Source: Prosopocoilus inquinatus (lineage: Eukaryota; Arthropoda; Insecta; Coleoptera; Lucanidae). Taken from it: 64,000 nucleotides of DNA. Numbering within the stretch: position 1 is the stretch's first letter; each line of letters opens with the position of its first letter. The stretch is from positions 26,548-90,547 of the forward strand of contig JAYKNF010000073.1 of NCBI GenBank assembly GCA_036172665.1, given 5' to 3'. The notes under the pieces are model-generated. The model was given only the letters and a program-made list of their open reading frames with translations, did no database searches and had not been told where the DNA came from. Below are positions 13,501-25,459 of this stretch, one piece after another. The position numbers were made by a program, and so were the translations under genes.

Positions 13501-15943
13501 GTGCTGTATCTAATCGATCCTTACTTATCTATCATGTTATTTGACGTTTCGATGGACTCCAGTAACTCTGATATGAGATACGACGTTTTCGGACGCAGCA
13601 GAAGCTGGAAATAGTTTTAAACGAAACAACACGTATTAGCGTTGTTCCTGTGATGTATCTAAACGATCCTTACTTATCTAACATGTTATTTGACGTTTGG
13701 ATGGACTCCAGTAAGTCTGATGTGAGATACAAAGTTTTGGGACGCAGCAGGAGCTGGAAATAGTTTTAAACGAAACAACACGTATTAGCGTTGTTCCTGT
13801 GCTGTATCTAATCGATCCTTACTTATCTATCATGTTACTTGACGTTTCGATGGACTCCAGTAACTCTGATGTGAGATACGAAGTTTTCGGACGCAGCAGA
13901 AGCTGGAAATAGTTTTAAACGATACAACACGTATTAGCGTTGTTCCTGTGATGTATCTAATCGATCCTTACTCATCTATCATGTTATTTGACGTTTGGAC
14001 GGACTCCAGTAACTCTGATGAGATATTCAAAGTTCTCGGACGCAGTAGAAGCTGGAAATAGTTTTTAACGAAACAACACGTATTAGCGTTGTTCCTGTGA
14101 TGTATCTAAACGATCCTTACTTATCTAACATGTTATTTGACGTTTGGATGGACTCCAGTAAGTCTGATGTGAGATACAAAGTTTTTGGACGCAGCAGGAG
14201 CTGGAAATAGTTTTAAACGAAACAACACGTATTAGCGTTGTTCCTGTGATGTATCTAAACGATCCTTACTCATCTATCATGTTATTTGACGTTTGGACAG
14301 ACTCCAGTAACTCTGATGTGAGATACAAAGTTCTCGGACGCAGCAGGAGCTGGAAATAGTTTTAGACGAAACAACACGTATTAGCGTTGTTCCTGTGCTG
14401 TATCTAACCGATCCTTACTCATCTATCATGTTACTTGGCGTTTCGATGGACTCCGGTAGCTCTTATGTGAGATACGACTTTTTCGGACGCAGCAGAAGCT
14501 GGAAATAGTTTTAAATGAAACAACACGCATTAGCGTTGTTCCTGTGATTTATCTAATCGATCCTTACTCATTTATCATGTTATTTGGCGTTTCGATGGAC
14601 TCCAGTAACTTTGATGTGAGATACGAAGTTCTCGGACGCAGCTGAAGCTGGAAATAGTTTCAAACGAAACAACAGGTATTAGCGTTGTTCCTGTGCTGTA
14701 TCTAATCGATCCTTACTTATCTATCATGTTATTTGACGTTTCGATGGACTCCAGTAACTCTGATGTGAGATACGATGTTTTCGGACGCAGCAGAAGCTGG
14801 AAATAGTTTTAAACGAAACAACACGCATTAGCGATGTTCCTGTGATGTATCTAAACGATCCTTACTTATCTATCATGTTATTTGACGTTTCGATGGACTC
14901 CAGTAACTCTGATTTGAGATACGACGTTCTCGGACGCAGGAGAAGCTGGAAATAATTTTGAACGAAACAACACGTATTAGCGTTGTTCCTGTGATGTATC
15001 TAAACGATCATTACTTATCTAACATGTTATTTAACGTTTGGATGGACTCCAGTAAGTCTGAAGTGAGATACAAAGTTTTTGGACGCAGCAGGAGCTGGAA
15101 ATAGTTTTAAACGAAACAACACGTATTAGCGTTGTTCCTGTGCTGTATCTAATCGATCCTTACTTATCTATCATGTTATTTGACGTTTCGATGGACTCCA
15201 GTAACTCTGATTTGAGATACGACGTTTTCGGACGCAGCAGAAGCTGGAAATAGTTTTAAACGAAACAACACGTATTAGCGTTGTTCCTGTGATGTATCTA
15301 ATCGATCCTTACTTATTTATCATGTTATTTGACGTTTGGATGGACTCCAGTAACCCTGACGTGAGATACGAAGTTCTCGGACGCAGCAGAAGCTGGAAAT
15401 AGTTTTAAACGAAACAACACGTATTAGCGTTGTTCCTGTGATGTATCTAATCGATCATTACTCATCTATCATGTTATTTGACGTTTGGACGGACTCCAGT
15501 AACTCTGATGTGAGATACAAAGTTATCGGACGCAGCAGAAGCTGGAAATAGTTTTGAACGAAACAACACGTTTTAGCGTTGTTCCTGTGCTGTATCTAAT
15601 CGATCCTTACTTATCTATCATGTTATTTGACGTTTGGATGAACTCCAGTAACTCTAATGTGAGATACGAAATTTTCGGACGCAGCAGAAGCTGGAAATAG
15701 TTTTGAACGAAACAACACGTATTAGCGTCGTTCCTGTGATGTATCTAAACGATCCTTACTTATCTAACATGTTATTTGACGTTTGGATGGACTCCAGTAA
15801 GTCTGATGTGAGATACAAAGTTTTTTGACGCAGCAGGAGCTGGAAATAGTTTTAAACGAAACAACACGTATTAGCGTTGTTCCTGTGATGTATCTAAACG
15901 ATCCTTACTCATCTATCATGTTATTTGACGTTTGGACGGACTC
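10580..15943 (+). repeat. Zone I HOR copy 3, 36 monomers, with a replaced middle
   Basis: Copy 3 matches copy 1 at an offset of 10,579 bp (71 monomers) for about its first 870 bp, including the monomer missing from copy 2, and again from about 14,931 to the end. Between about 11,448 and 14,930 the monomer order differs: TGGAGTCCAG, AAACCTGACG with GCATAAGC, and GATATGAG units appear that copies 1 and 2 lack there, followed by a duplicated block. Parts of that middle (about 13,650 to 14,510) match copy 1 at 69 rather than 71 monomers. The overall copy length is nonetheless still 36 monomers. The left and replaced parts match copy 4 at 5,364 bp. Confidence 0.85.
12597..14408 (+). repeat. Nested duplication, about 5 monomers repeated 7 monomers apart
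   Basis: The block at about 12,597-13,365 recurs at about 13,640-14,408, offset 1,043 bp (7 x 149). Both contain, in order, the AAAGTTTTGGG unit, the GATACAACACG unit, GAGATATTCAAAG (ATTC at 12,982 and 14,025), the GTTTTTGGACG unit and the GACAGACTCC unit ending in TTTTAGACG. The two monomers between the copies (about 13,365-13,640) resemble those at about 12,020-12,297 (ACATATTAGCG, GATATGAG). The duplication therefore probably covered a 9-monomer segment and later lost two monomers. Copy 4 of the HOR diverges from copy 3 within this interval. Confidence 0.75.
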
Positions 15944-18122
15944 CAGTAACTCTGATGTGAGATACAAAGTTCTCGGACGCAGCAGAAGCTGGAAATAATT
16001 TTGAACGAAACAACACCTATTAGCGTTGTTCCTGTGATGTATCTAAAGGATCCTTACTTATCTAACATGCTATTTGACGTTTGGATGGACTCCAGTAAGT
16101 CTGATGTGAGATACAAAGTTTTGGGACGCAGCAGGAGCTGGAAATAGTTTTAAACGAAACAACACGTATTAGCGTTGTTCCTGTGCTGTATCTAATCGAT
16201 CCTTACTTATCTATCATGTTATTTGACGTTTCGATGGACTCCAGTAACTCTGATGTGAGATACGAAGTTTTCGGACGCAGCAGAAGCTGAAAATAGTTTT
16301 AAACGATACAACACGTATTAGCGTTGTTCCTGTGATGTATCTAATCGATCCTTACTCATCTATCATGTTAATTGACGTTTGGACGGACTCCAGTAACTCT
16401 GATGAGAGATTCAAAGTTCTCGGACGCAGTAGAAGCTGGAAATAGTTTTGAACGAAACAACACGTATTAGCGTTGTTCCTGTGATGTATCTAAACGATCC
16501 TTACTTATCTAACATGTTATTTGACGTTTGGATGGACTCCAGTAAGTCTGATGTGAGATACAAAGTTTTTGGACGCAGCAGGAGCTGGAAATAGTTTTAA
16601 ACGAAACAACAAGTATTAGCGTTGTTCCTGTGATGTATCTAAACGATCCTTACTCATCTATCATGTTATTTGACGTTTGGACAGACTCCAGTAACTCTGA
16701 TGTGAGATACAAAGTTCTCGGACGCAGCAGGAGCTGGAAATAGTTTTAAACGAAACAGCACGCATTAGCGTTGTTCCTGTGCTGTATCTAATCGATCCTT
16801 ACTCATATATCATGTTATTTGGCGTTTCGATGGAGTCCAGTAGCTCTGATGTGAGATACGACGTTTTCGGACGCAGGAGAAGCTGGAAATAGTTTTAAAC
16901 GAAACAACACGCATTAGCGTTGTTCCTGTGATGTATCTAATCGATCCTTACTTATCTATCATGTTATTTGACGTTTGGATGGACTCCAGTAAACCTGACG
17001 TGAGATACGATGTTCTCGGACGCAGCATAAGCTGGAAATAGTTTTAAACGAAACAACACCCATTAGCGTTGTTCCTGTGATGTATCTAATCGATCCTTAC
17101 TTATCTATCATGTTATTTGACGTTTGGATGGACTCCAGTAACCCTGACGTGAGATACGAAGTTCTCGGACGCAGCAGAAGCTGGAAATAGTTTTAAACGA
17201 AACAACACGTATTAGCGTTGTTCCTGTGATGTATCTAATCGATCCTTACTCATCTATCATGTTATTTGACGTTTGGACGGACTCCAGTAACTCTGATGTG
17301 AGATACAAAGTTCTCGGACGCAGCAGAAGCTGGAAATAATTTTGAACGTAACAACACGTATTACCGTTGTTCCTGTGATGTATCTAAACGATCCTTACTT
17401 ATCTAACATGTTATTTAACGTTTGGATGGGCTCCAGTAAGTCTGATGTGAGATACAAAGTTTTTGGACGCAGCAGGAGCTGGAAATAGTTTTAAACGAAA
17501 CAACACATATTAGCGTTGTTCCTGTGCTGTATCTAATCGATCCTTACTTATCTATCATGTTATTTGACGTTTCGATGGACTCCAGTAACTCTGATATGAG
17601 ATACGACGTTTTCGGACGCAGCAGAAGCTGGAAATAGTTTTAAACGAAACAACACGTATTAGCGTTGTTCCTGTGATGTATCTAAACGATCCTTACTTAT
17701 CTAACATGTTATTTGACGTTTGGATGGACTCCAGTAAGTCTGATGTGAGATACAAAGTTTTGGGACGCAGCAGGAGCTGGAAATAGTTTTAAACGAAACA
17801 ACACGTTTTAGCGTTGTTCCTGTGATGTATCTAATCGATCCTTTCTCATCTATCATGTTATTTGACGTTTGGACGGACTCCAGTAACTCTGATGAGAGAT
17901 ACAAAGTTCTCGGACGCAGTAGAAGCTGGAAATAGTTTTGAACGAAACAACACCTATTAGCGTTGTTCCTGTGATGTATCTAAACGATCCTTACTTATCT
18001 AACATGTTATTTGACGTTTGGATGGACTCCAGTAAGTCTGATGTGAGATACAAAGTTTTGGGACGCAGCAGGAGCTGGAAATAGTTTTAAACGAAACAAC
18101 ACGTATTAGCGTTGTTCCTGTG
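15944..18122 (+). repeat. Zone I HOR copy 4, partial
   Basis: This stretch follows copy 3 at 5,364 bp (36 monomers), including the TGGAGTCCAG unit (11,4xx and 16,8xx), the AAACCTGACG/GCATAAGC unit and CCTTTCTCATC near 12,477 and 17,840. The match ends at about 18,122, where copy 3 reads TGCTGTATC at 12,757 and this copy reads TGATGTATC, followed by ATCATATTATTT. Scattered single-base differences from copy 3 are visible, for example TGTTAC versus TATTAC near 11,995 and 17,360, so this pair is somewhat older than the copy 1/copy 2 pair. The break marks the end of the regular long-HOR zone. Confidence 0.82.
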
Positions 18123-18299
18123 ATGTATCTAATCGATCCTTACTCATCTATCATATTATTTGACGTTTGGATGGACTCCAGTAACTCTGATGAGAGATAC
18201 AAAGATTTCGGACGCAGCAGAAACTGGAAATAGTTTTGAACGAAACAACACGCATTAGCGTTGTTCCTGTGTAGTATCTAATCGATCCTTACTCATCTA

Positions 18300-21200
18300 T
18301 CATGTTATTTGGCTTTTCGATGGACTCCAGTAACTCTGATGTGAGATACGAAGTTTTCGGACGCATCAGAAGCTGGAAATAGTTTTAAACGAAACAACAC
18401 GCATTAGCGATGTTCCTGTGATGTATCTAAACGATCCTTACTCATCTATCATGTTATTTGACGTTTGGACGGACTCCAGTAACTCTGATGAGAGATACAA
18501 AGTTCTCGGACGCAGTAGAAGCTGGAAATAGTTTTGACCGAAACAACACGCATTAGCGTTGTTCCTGTGATGTATCTAATCGATCCTTACTCATCTATCA
18601 TGTTATTTGACGTTTGGATGTACTCTAGGAACTCTGATGTGAGATACAAAGATATCGGACGCAGCAGAAGCTGGAAATAGTTTTGAACGAAACAACACCT
18701 ATTAGCGTTGTTCCTGTGATGTATCTAAACGATCCTTACTTATCTAACATGTTATTTGACGTTTGGATGGACTCCAGTAAGTCTGATGTGAGATACAAAG
18801 TTTTGGGACGCAGCAGGAGCTGGAAATAGTTTTAAACGAAACAACACGCATTAGCGTTGTTCCTGTGATGTATCTAATCGATCCTTACTCATCTATCATG
18901 TTATTTGACGTTTGGATGGACTCCAGTGACTCTGATGAGAGATATAAAGATTTCGGACGCAGCAGAAGCTGGAAATAGTTTTGAACGAAACAACACCTAT
19001 TAGCGTTGTTCCTGTGATGTATCTAAACGATCCTTACTTATCTAACATGTTATTTGACGTTTGGATGGACTCCAGTAAGTCTGATGTGAGATACAAAGTT
19101 TTTGGACGCAGCAGGAGCTGGAAATAGTTTTAAACGAAACAACACGTATTAGCGTTGTTCCTGTGCTGTATCTAATCGATCCTAACTCATATATCATGTT
19201 ATTTGGCGTTTCGATGGACTCCAGTAGCTCTGATGTGAGATACGACGTTTTCGGAGGCAGCAGAAGCTGGAAATAGTTTTAAACGAAACAACACGCATTA
19301 GCGTTGTTCCTGTGATGTATCTAATCGATCCTTACTCATCTATCATGTTATTTGACGTTTGGATGGACTCCAGTGACTCTGATGAGAGATATAAAGATTT
19401 CGGACGCAGCAGAAGCTGGAAATAGTTTTGAACGAAACAACACCTATTAGCGTTGTTCCTGTGATGTATCTAAACGATCCTTACTTATCTAACATGTTAT
19501 TTGACGTTTGGATGGACTCCAGTAAGTCTGATGTGAGATACAAAGTTTTTGGACGCAGCAGGAGCTGGAAATAGTTTTAAACGAAACAACACGTATTAGC
19601 GTTGTTCCTGTGCTGTATCTAATCGATCCTAACTCATATATCATGTTATTTGGCGTTTCGATGGACTCCAGTAGCTCTGATGTGAGATACGACGTTTTCG
19701 GACGCAGCAGAAGCTGGAAATAGTTTTAAACGAAACAACACGCATTAGCGTTGTTCCTGTGATGTATCTAATCGATCCTTACTCATCTATCATGCTATTT
19801 GGCGTTTCGATGGACTCCAGTAACTTTGATGTGAGATACGAAGTTCTCGGACGCAGTTGAAGCTGGAAATAGTTTTAAACGAAACAACACGTATTAGCGT
19901 TGTTCCTGTGCTGTATCTAATCGATCCTTACTTATCTATCATGTTATTTGACGTTTGGATGGACTCCAGTAACTCTAATGTGAGATACGAAATTTTCGGA
20001 CGCAGCAGAAGCTGGAAATAGTTTTAAACGAAACAACACCTATTAGCGATGTTCCTGTGATGTATCTAATCGATCCTTACTCATCTATCATGTTATTTTA
20101 CGTTTGGATGGACTCCAGTATCTCTGATGAGAGATACAAAGATTTCGGACGCAGCAGAAGCTGGAAATAGTTTTGAACGAAACAACACCTATTAGCGATG
20201 TTCCTGTGATGTATCTAATCGATCCTTACTCATCTATCATGTTATTTTACGTTTGGATGGACTTCAGTAACTCTGATGTGAGATACAATGTTTTTGGACG
20301 CAGCAGAAGCTGGAAATAGTTTTGAACGAAACAACACGTATTAGCGTTGTTCCTGTGATGTATCTAATCGATCCTTACTCATCTATAATGTTATTTGGCG
20401 TTTCGATAGACTCCAGTAACTTTGATGTGAGATACGAAGTTCTCGGACGCAGCTGAAGCTGGAAATAATTTTAAATGAAACAACACGTATTAGCGTTGTT
20501 CCTGTGATGTATCTAATCGATCCTTACTCATCTATCATGTTATTTGGCGTTTCGATGGACTCCAGTAGCTCTGATGTGAGATACGACGTTTTCGGACGCA
20601 GCAGAAGCTGGAAATAGTTTTAAACGAAACAACACGCATTAGCGTTGTTCCTGTGATGTATCTAATCGATCCTTACTTATCTAACATGTTATTTGACGTT
20701 TGGATGGACTCCAGTAAGTCTGATGTGAGATACAAAGTTTTTGGACGCAGCAGGAGCTGGAAATAGTTTTAAACGAAACAACACGAATTAGCGTTGTTCC
20801 TGTGATGTATCTAAACGATCCTTACTTATCTATCATGTTATTTGGCTTTTCGATGGACTCCAGTAACTCTGATGTGAGATACGAAGTTTTCGGACGCATC
20901 AGAAGCTGGAAATAGTTTTAAACGAAACAACACGCATTAGCGATGTTCCTGTGATGTATCTAAACGATCCTTACTCATCTATCATGTTATTTGACGTTTG
21001 GACGGACTCCAGTAACTCTGATGAGAGATACAAAGTTCTCGGACGCAGTAGAAGCTGGAAATAGTTTTGACCGAAACAACACGCATTAGCGTTGTTCCTG
21101 TGATGTATCTAATCGATCCTTACTCATCTATCATGTTATTTGACGTTTGGATGTACTCTAGGAACTCTGATGTGAGATACAAAGATATCGGACGCAGCAG

Positions 21201-21380
21201 AAGCTGGAAATAGTTTTGAACGAAACAACACCTATTAGCGTTGTTCCTGTGATGTATCTAAACGATCCTTACTTATCTAACATGTTATTTGACGTTTGGA
21301 TGGACTCCAGTAAGTCTGATGTGAGATACAAAGTTTTGGGACGCAGCAGGAGCTGGAAATAGTTTTAAACGAAACAACAC
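18300..21380 (+). repeat. Two matching blocks 17 monomers apart
   Basis: The block at about 18,300-18,850 recurs at about 20,833-21,380, offset 2,533 bp (17 x 149). Both carry the unusual GGCTTTTCG (18,311 and 20,844), GCATCAGAAGC, the GCGATG variant, TTTTGACCG and the TACTCTAGGAAC unit (18,621 and 21,154) with AAAGATATCGG. To the right the two diverge at the TCCAGTGAC unit near 18,920. The material between them holds the three-monomer duplication and the TTTTACG monomers. A third copy of the TACTCTAGGAAC unit lies at 22,197. Confidence 0.8.
18830..19724 (+). repeat. Tandem duplication of a three-monomer block (447 bp)
   Basis: The segment at about 18,830-19,277 is repeated immediately at about 19,278-19,724. 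CTCCAGTGAC lies at 18,921 and 19,368, exactly 447 bp apart, and both are followed by GATATAAAGATTTCGG, the AAGTCTG unit and CCTAACTCATATATC. One difference was seen: TTCGGAGGCAG in the first copy against TTCGGACGCAG in the second. This is a recent local gain of three monomers. Confidence 0.85.
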
Positions 21381-22440
21381 GTATTAGCGTTGTTCCTGTG
21401 ATGTATCTAATCGATCCTTACTCATCTATCATGTTATTTGACGTTTGGACGGACTCCAGTAACTCTGATGAGAGATTCAAATTTCTCGGACGCAGTAGAA
21501 GCTGGAAATAGTTTTGAACGAAACAACACGTATTAGCGTTGTTCCTGTGATGTATCTAAACGATCCTTACTTATCTAACATGTTATTTAACGTTTGGATG
21601 GACTCCAGTAAGTCTGATGTGTGATACAAAGTTTTTGGACGCAGCAGGAGCTGGAAATAGTTTTAAACGAAACAACACATATTAGCGTTGTTCCTGTGCT
21701 GTATCTAATCGATCCTTACTTATCTATCATGTTATTTGACGTTTGGACGGACTCCAGTAACTCTGATGAGAGATTCAAATTTCTCGGACGCAGTAGAAGC
21801 TGGAAATAGTTTTGAACGAAACAACACGTATTAGCGTTGTTCCTGTGATGTATCTAAACGATCCTTACTTATCTAACATGTTATTTAACGTTTGGATGGA
21901 CTCCAGTAAGTCTGATGTGAGATACAAAGTTTTTGGACGCAGCAGGAGCTGGAAATAGTTTTAACCGAAACAACACATATTAGCGTTGTTCCTGTGCTGT
22001 ATCTAATCGATCCTTACTCATCTATCATGTTATTTGACGTTTGGACGGACTCCAGTAACTCTGATGAGAGATACAAAGTTCTCGGACGCAGTAGAAGCTG
22101 GAAATAGTTTTGACCGAAACAACACGCATTAGCGTTGTTCCTGTGATGTATCTAATCGATCCTTACTCATATATCATGTTATTTGACGTTTGGATGTACT
22201 CTAGGAACTCTGATGTGAGATACAAAGATATCGGACGCAGCAGAAGCTGGAAATAGTTTTGAACGAAACAACAACTATTAGCGTTGTTCCTGTGATGTAT
22301 CTAAACGATCCTTACTTATCTAACATGTTATTTGACGTTTGGATGGACTCCAGTAAGTCTGATGTGAGATACAAAGTTTTGGGACGCAGCAGGAGCTGGA
22401 AATAGTTTTAAACGAAACAACACGTATTAGCGTTGTTCCT
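20990..22440 (+). repeat. Seven-monomer spaced duplication
   Basis: Blocks beginning near 20,990 and 22,033 share GACGGACTCC with GAGAGATACAAAG, TTTTGACCG, the TACTCTAGGAAC unit (21,154 and 22,197) and the AAAGTTTTGGG unit, 1,043 bp apart. Small differences separate them (ACACCTATT against ACAACTATT; CATCTATC against CATATATC). The copies end near 21,430 and 22,470, where the following monomers differ (TTTGGACGG against TTTGGATGGG). Confidence 0.78.
21446..22040 (+). repeat. Tandem dimer duplication (298 bp)
   Basis: GAGAGATTCAAATTTCTCGG occurs at about 21,471 and 21,769, 298 bp apart, and each is followed by a TTAACG/AAGTCTG monomer and by ACATATTAGCG. The AAATTTCTC combination was noticed only in these two units, so they are sister copies of a two-monomer duplication. 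The first dimer reads GATGTGTGATAC where the second reads GATGTGAGATAC. Confidence 0.8.
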
Positions 22441-22479
22441 GTGATGTATCTAATCGATCCTTACTCATCTATCATGTTA

Positions 22480-23030
22480 TTTGACGTTTGGATGGGCTCC
22501 AGTAACTCTGATGAGAGATACAAAGATTTCGGACGCAGCAGAAGCTGGAAATAGTTTTGAACGAAACAACACCTATTAGCGTTGTTCCTGTGATGTATCT
22601 AAACGATCCTTACTTATCTAACATGTTATTTGACGTTTGGATGGACACCAGTATCCCTGATGTGAGATACGAAGTTCTCGGACGCAGCAGAAGCTGGAAA
22701 TAGTTTTAAACGAAACAACACGTATTAGCGTTGTTCCTGTGATGTATCTAATCGATCCTTACTCATCTATCATGTTATTTGACGTTTGGACGGACTCCAG
22801 TAACTCTGATGAGAGATTCAAAGTTCTCGGACGCAGTAGAAGCTGGAAATAGTTTTAAACGAAACAACACGTATTAGCGTTGTTCCTGTGCTGTATCTAA
22901 TCGATCCTTACTCATATATCATGTTACTTGGCGTTTCGATGGACTCCAGTAGCTCTGATGTGAGATACGACGTTTTCGGACGCAGCAGAAGCTGGAAATA
23001 GTTTTAAACGAAACAACACGTATTAGCGTT
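22480..23030 (+). repeat. Patch of Zone I-type monomers inside Zone II
   Basis: The run GATGGGCTCC, GAGAGATACAAAGATTTCGG, ACACCTATT, GACACCAGTATCCCTG, GAGAGATTCAAAGTTCTC with GCAGTAGAAGC, and TTACTTGGCG repeats the order seen at about 1,333-1,900 in HOR copy 1 and at about 6,548-7,115 in copy 2. It differs in a few bases, for example GATACGAAG here against GATACTAAG there. About four consecutive monomers are involved. Zone II therefore shares ancestry with, or received sequence from, the Zone I unit. Confidence 0.75.
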
Positions 23031-23087
23031 GTTCCTGTGATGTATCTAATCGATCCTTACTTATCTATCATGTTATTTGACGTTTCG

Positions 23088-23385
23088 ATGCACTCCAGTA
23101 ACTCTGATGTGAGATACGACGTTTTCGGACGCAGCAGAAGCTGGAAATAGTTTTAAACGAAACAACACGTATTAGCGTTGTTCCTGTGATGTATCTAATC
23201 GATCCTTACTTATCTATCATGTTATTTGACGTTTCGATGCACTCCAGTAACTCTGATGTGAGATACGACGTTTTCGGACGCAGCAGAAGCTGGAAATAGT
23301 TTTAAACGAAACAACACGTATTAGCGTTGTTCCTGTGATGTATCTAATCGATCCTTACTCATCTATCATGTTATTTGACGTTTGG
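23088..23385 (+). repeat. Single-monomer tandem duplication
   Basis: Two adjacent monomers carry TTTCGATGCACTCC (CACTCC at 23,091 and 23,240), a GATGCAC variant not noticed elsewhere in the window, with otherwise matching sequence through GATACGACG. The 149-bp spacing and the shared private base show a one-unit duplication, the smallest step of array growth visible here. Confidence 0.85.
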
Positions 23386-24354
23386 ATGGGCTCCAGTAAC
23401 TCTGATGAGAGATACAAAGATTTCGGACGCAGCAGAAGCTGGAAATAGTTTTAAACGAAACAACACGTATTAGCGTTGTTCCTGTGCTGTATCTAATCGA
23501 TCCTTACTTATCTATCATGTTATTTGACGTTTCGATGGACTCCAGTAGCTCTGATGTGAGATACGACGTTTTCGGACGCAGCAGAAGCTGGAAATAGTTT
23601 TAAACGAAACAACACGCATTAGCGTTGTTCCTGTGATGTATCTAATCGATCCTTACTCATCTATCATGTTACTTGGCGTTTCGATGGACTCCAGTAGCTC
23701 TGATGTGAGATACGACGTTTTCGGACGCAGCAGAAGCTGGAAATAGATTTGAACGAAACAACACGTATTAGCGTTGTTCCTGTGCTGTATCTAATAGATC
23801 CTTACTTATCTATCATGTTATTTGACGTTTGGATGGACTCCAGTAACTCTAATGTGAGATACGAATTTCTCGGACGCAGCAGAAGCTGGAAATAGTTCTA
23901 AACGAAACACCACGTATTAGCGTTGTTCCTGTGATATATCTAATCGATCCTTACTTATCTATCATGTTATTTGACGTTTCGATGGACTCCAGTAGCTCTG
24001 ATGTGAGATACGACGTTTTCGGACGCAGCAGAAGCTGGAAATAGTTTTAAACGAAACAACACGCATTAGCGTTGTTCCTGTGATGTATCTAATCGATCCT
24101 TACTCATCTATAATGTTATTTGGCGTTTCGATAGACTCCAGTAACTTTGATGTGAGATACGAAATTCTCGGACGCAGCTGAAGCTGGAAATAATTTTAAA
24201 TGAAACAACACGTAGTAGCGTTGTTCCTGTGATGTGTCTAATCGATCCTTACTCATCTATCATGTTATTTGGCGTTTCGATGGACTCCAGTAGCTCTGAT
24301 GTGAGATACGACGTTTTCGGACGCAGCAGAAGCTGGAAATAGTTTTAAACGAAA

Positions 24355-24355
24355 A
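24355..24355. other. One-base deletion breaking the monomer phase
   Basis: The line reads TTTTAAACGAAAAACACGC where other monomers have CGAAACAACACGC, so one C is missing. The exact base is ambiguous in the A-rich run. This unit is 148 bp, and downstream phase shifts by one until later indels. No second copy of this deletion was seen, so it is probably young. Confidence 0.85.
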
Positions 24356-25459
24356 ACACGCATTAGCGTTGTTCCTGTGCTGTATCTAATCGATCTTTAC
24401 TCAACTATCATGTTATTTGGCGTTTCGATGGACTCCAGTAGCTCTGATGTGAGATACGACGTTTTCGGACGCAGCAGAAGCTGGAAATAGTTTTAAACGA
24501 AACAACACGCATTAGCGTTGTTCCTGTGATGTATCTAATCTATCCTTACTCATCTATCATGCTATTTGGCGTTTCGATGGACTCCAGTAGCTCTGATGTG
24601 AGATACGACGTTTTCGGACGCAGCAGAAGCTGGAAATAGTTTTAAACGAAACAACACGCATTAGCGTTGTTCCTGTGATGTATCTAATCGATCCTTACTC
24701 ATCTATCATGCTATTTGGCGTTTCGATGGACTCCAGTAACTTTGATGTGAGATACGAAGTTCTCGGACGCAGCTGAAGCTGGAAATAGTTTTAAACGAAA
24801 CAACACGTATTAGCGTTGTTCCTGTGCTGTATCTAATCGATCCTTACTTATCTATCATGTTATTTGACGTTTGGATGGACTCCAGTAACTCTAATGTGAG
24901 ATACGAAATTTTCGGACGCAGCAGAAGCTGGAAATAGTTTTAAACGAAACAACACCTATTAGCGATGTTCCTGTGATGTATCTAATCGATCCTTACTCAT
25001 CTATCATGTTATTTTACGTTTGGACGGACTCCAGTATCTCTGATGAGAGATACAAAGATTTCGGACGCAGCAGAAGCTGGAAATAGTTTTAAACGAAACA
25101 ACACGTATTAGCGTTGTTCCTGTGATGTATCTAATCGATCCTTACTCATCTATCATGTTATTTGACGTTTGGATGGACTCCAGGAACTCTGATGTGAGAT
25201 ACAAAGATTTCGGACGCAGCAGAAGCTGGAAATAGTTTTGAACGAAACAACACGTACTAGCGTTGTTCCTGTGATGTATCTAATCGATCCTTACTCATCT
25301 ATAATGTTATTTGGCGTTTCGATAGACTCCAGTAACTTTGATGTGAGATACGACGTTTTCGGACGCAGCAGAAGCTGGAAATAGTTTTAAACGAAACAAC
25401 ACGCATTAGCGTTGTTCCTGTGATGTATCTAATCGATCCTTACTCATCTATCATGTTAT

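Noticed and set aside
13360..13640. Possible new monomer type between the duplicated blocks
   Set aside because: It matches monomers at about 12,020-12,297 closely (ACATATTAGCG, GATATGAG), so it is explained as part of the same duplication.
21621..21809. Plus-strand open frame of 62 codons
   Set aside because: It crosses monomers and is opened by a local variant (GATGTGTGATAC near 21,616). It has no recognisable domain or conservation pattern beyond the repeat itself.
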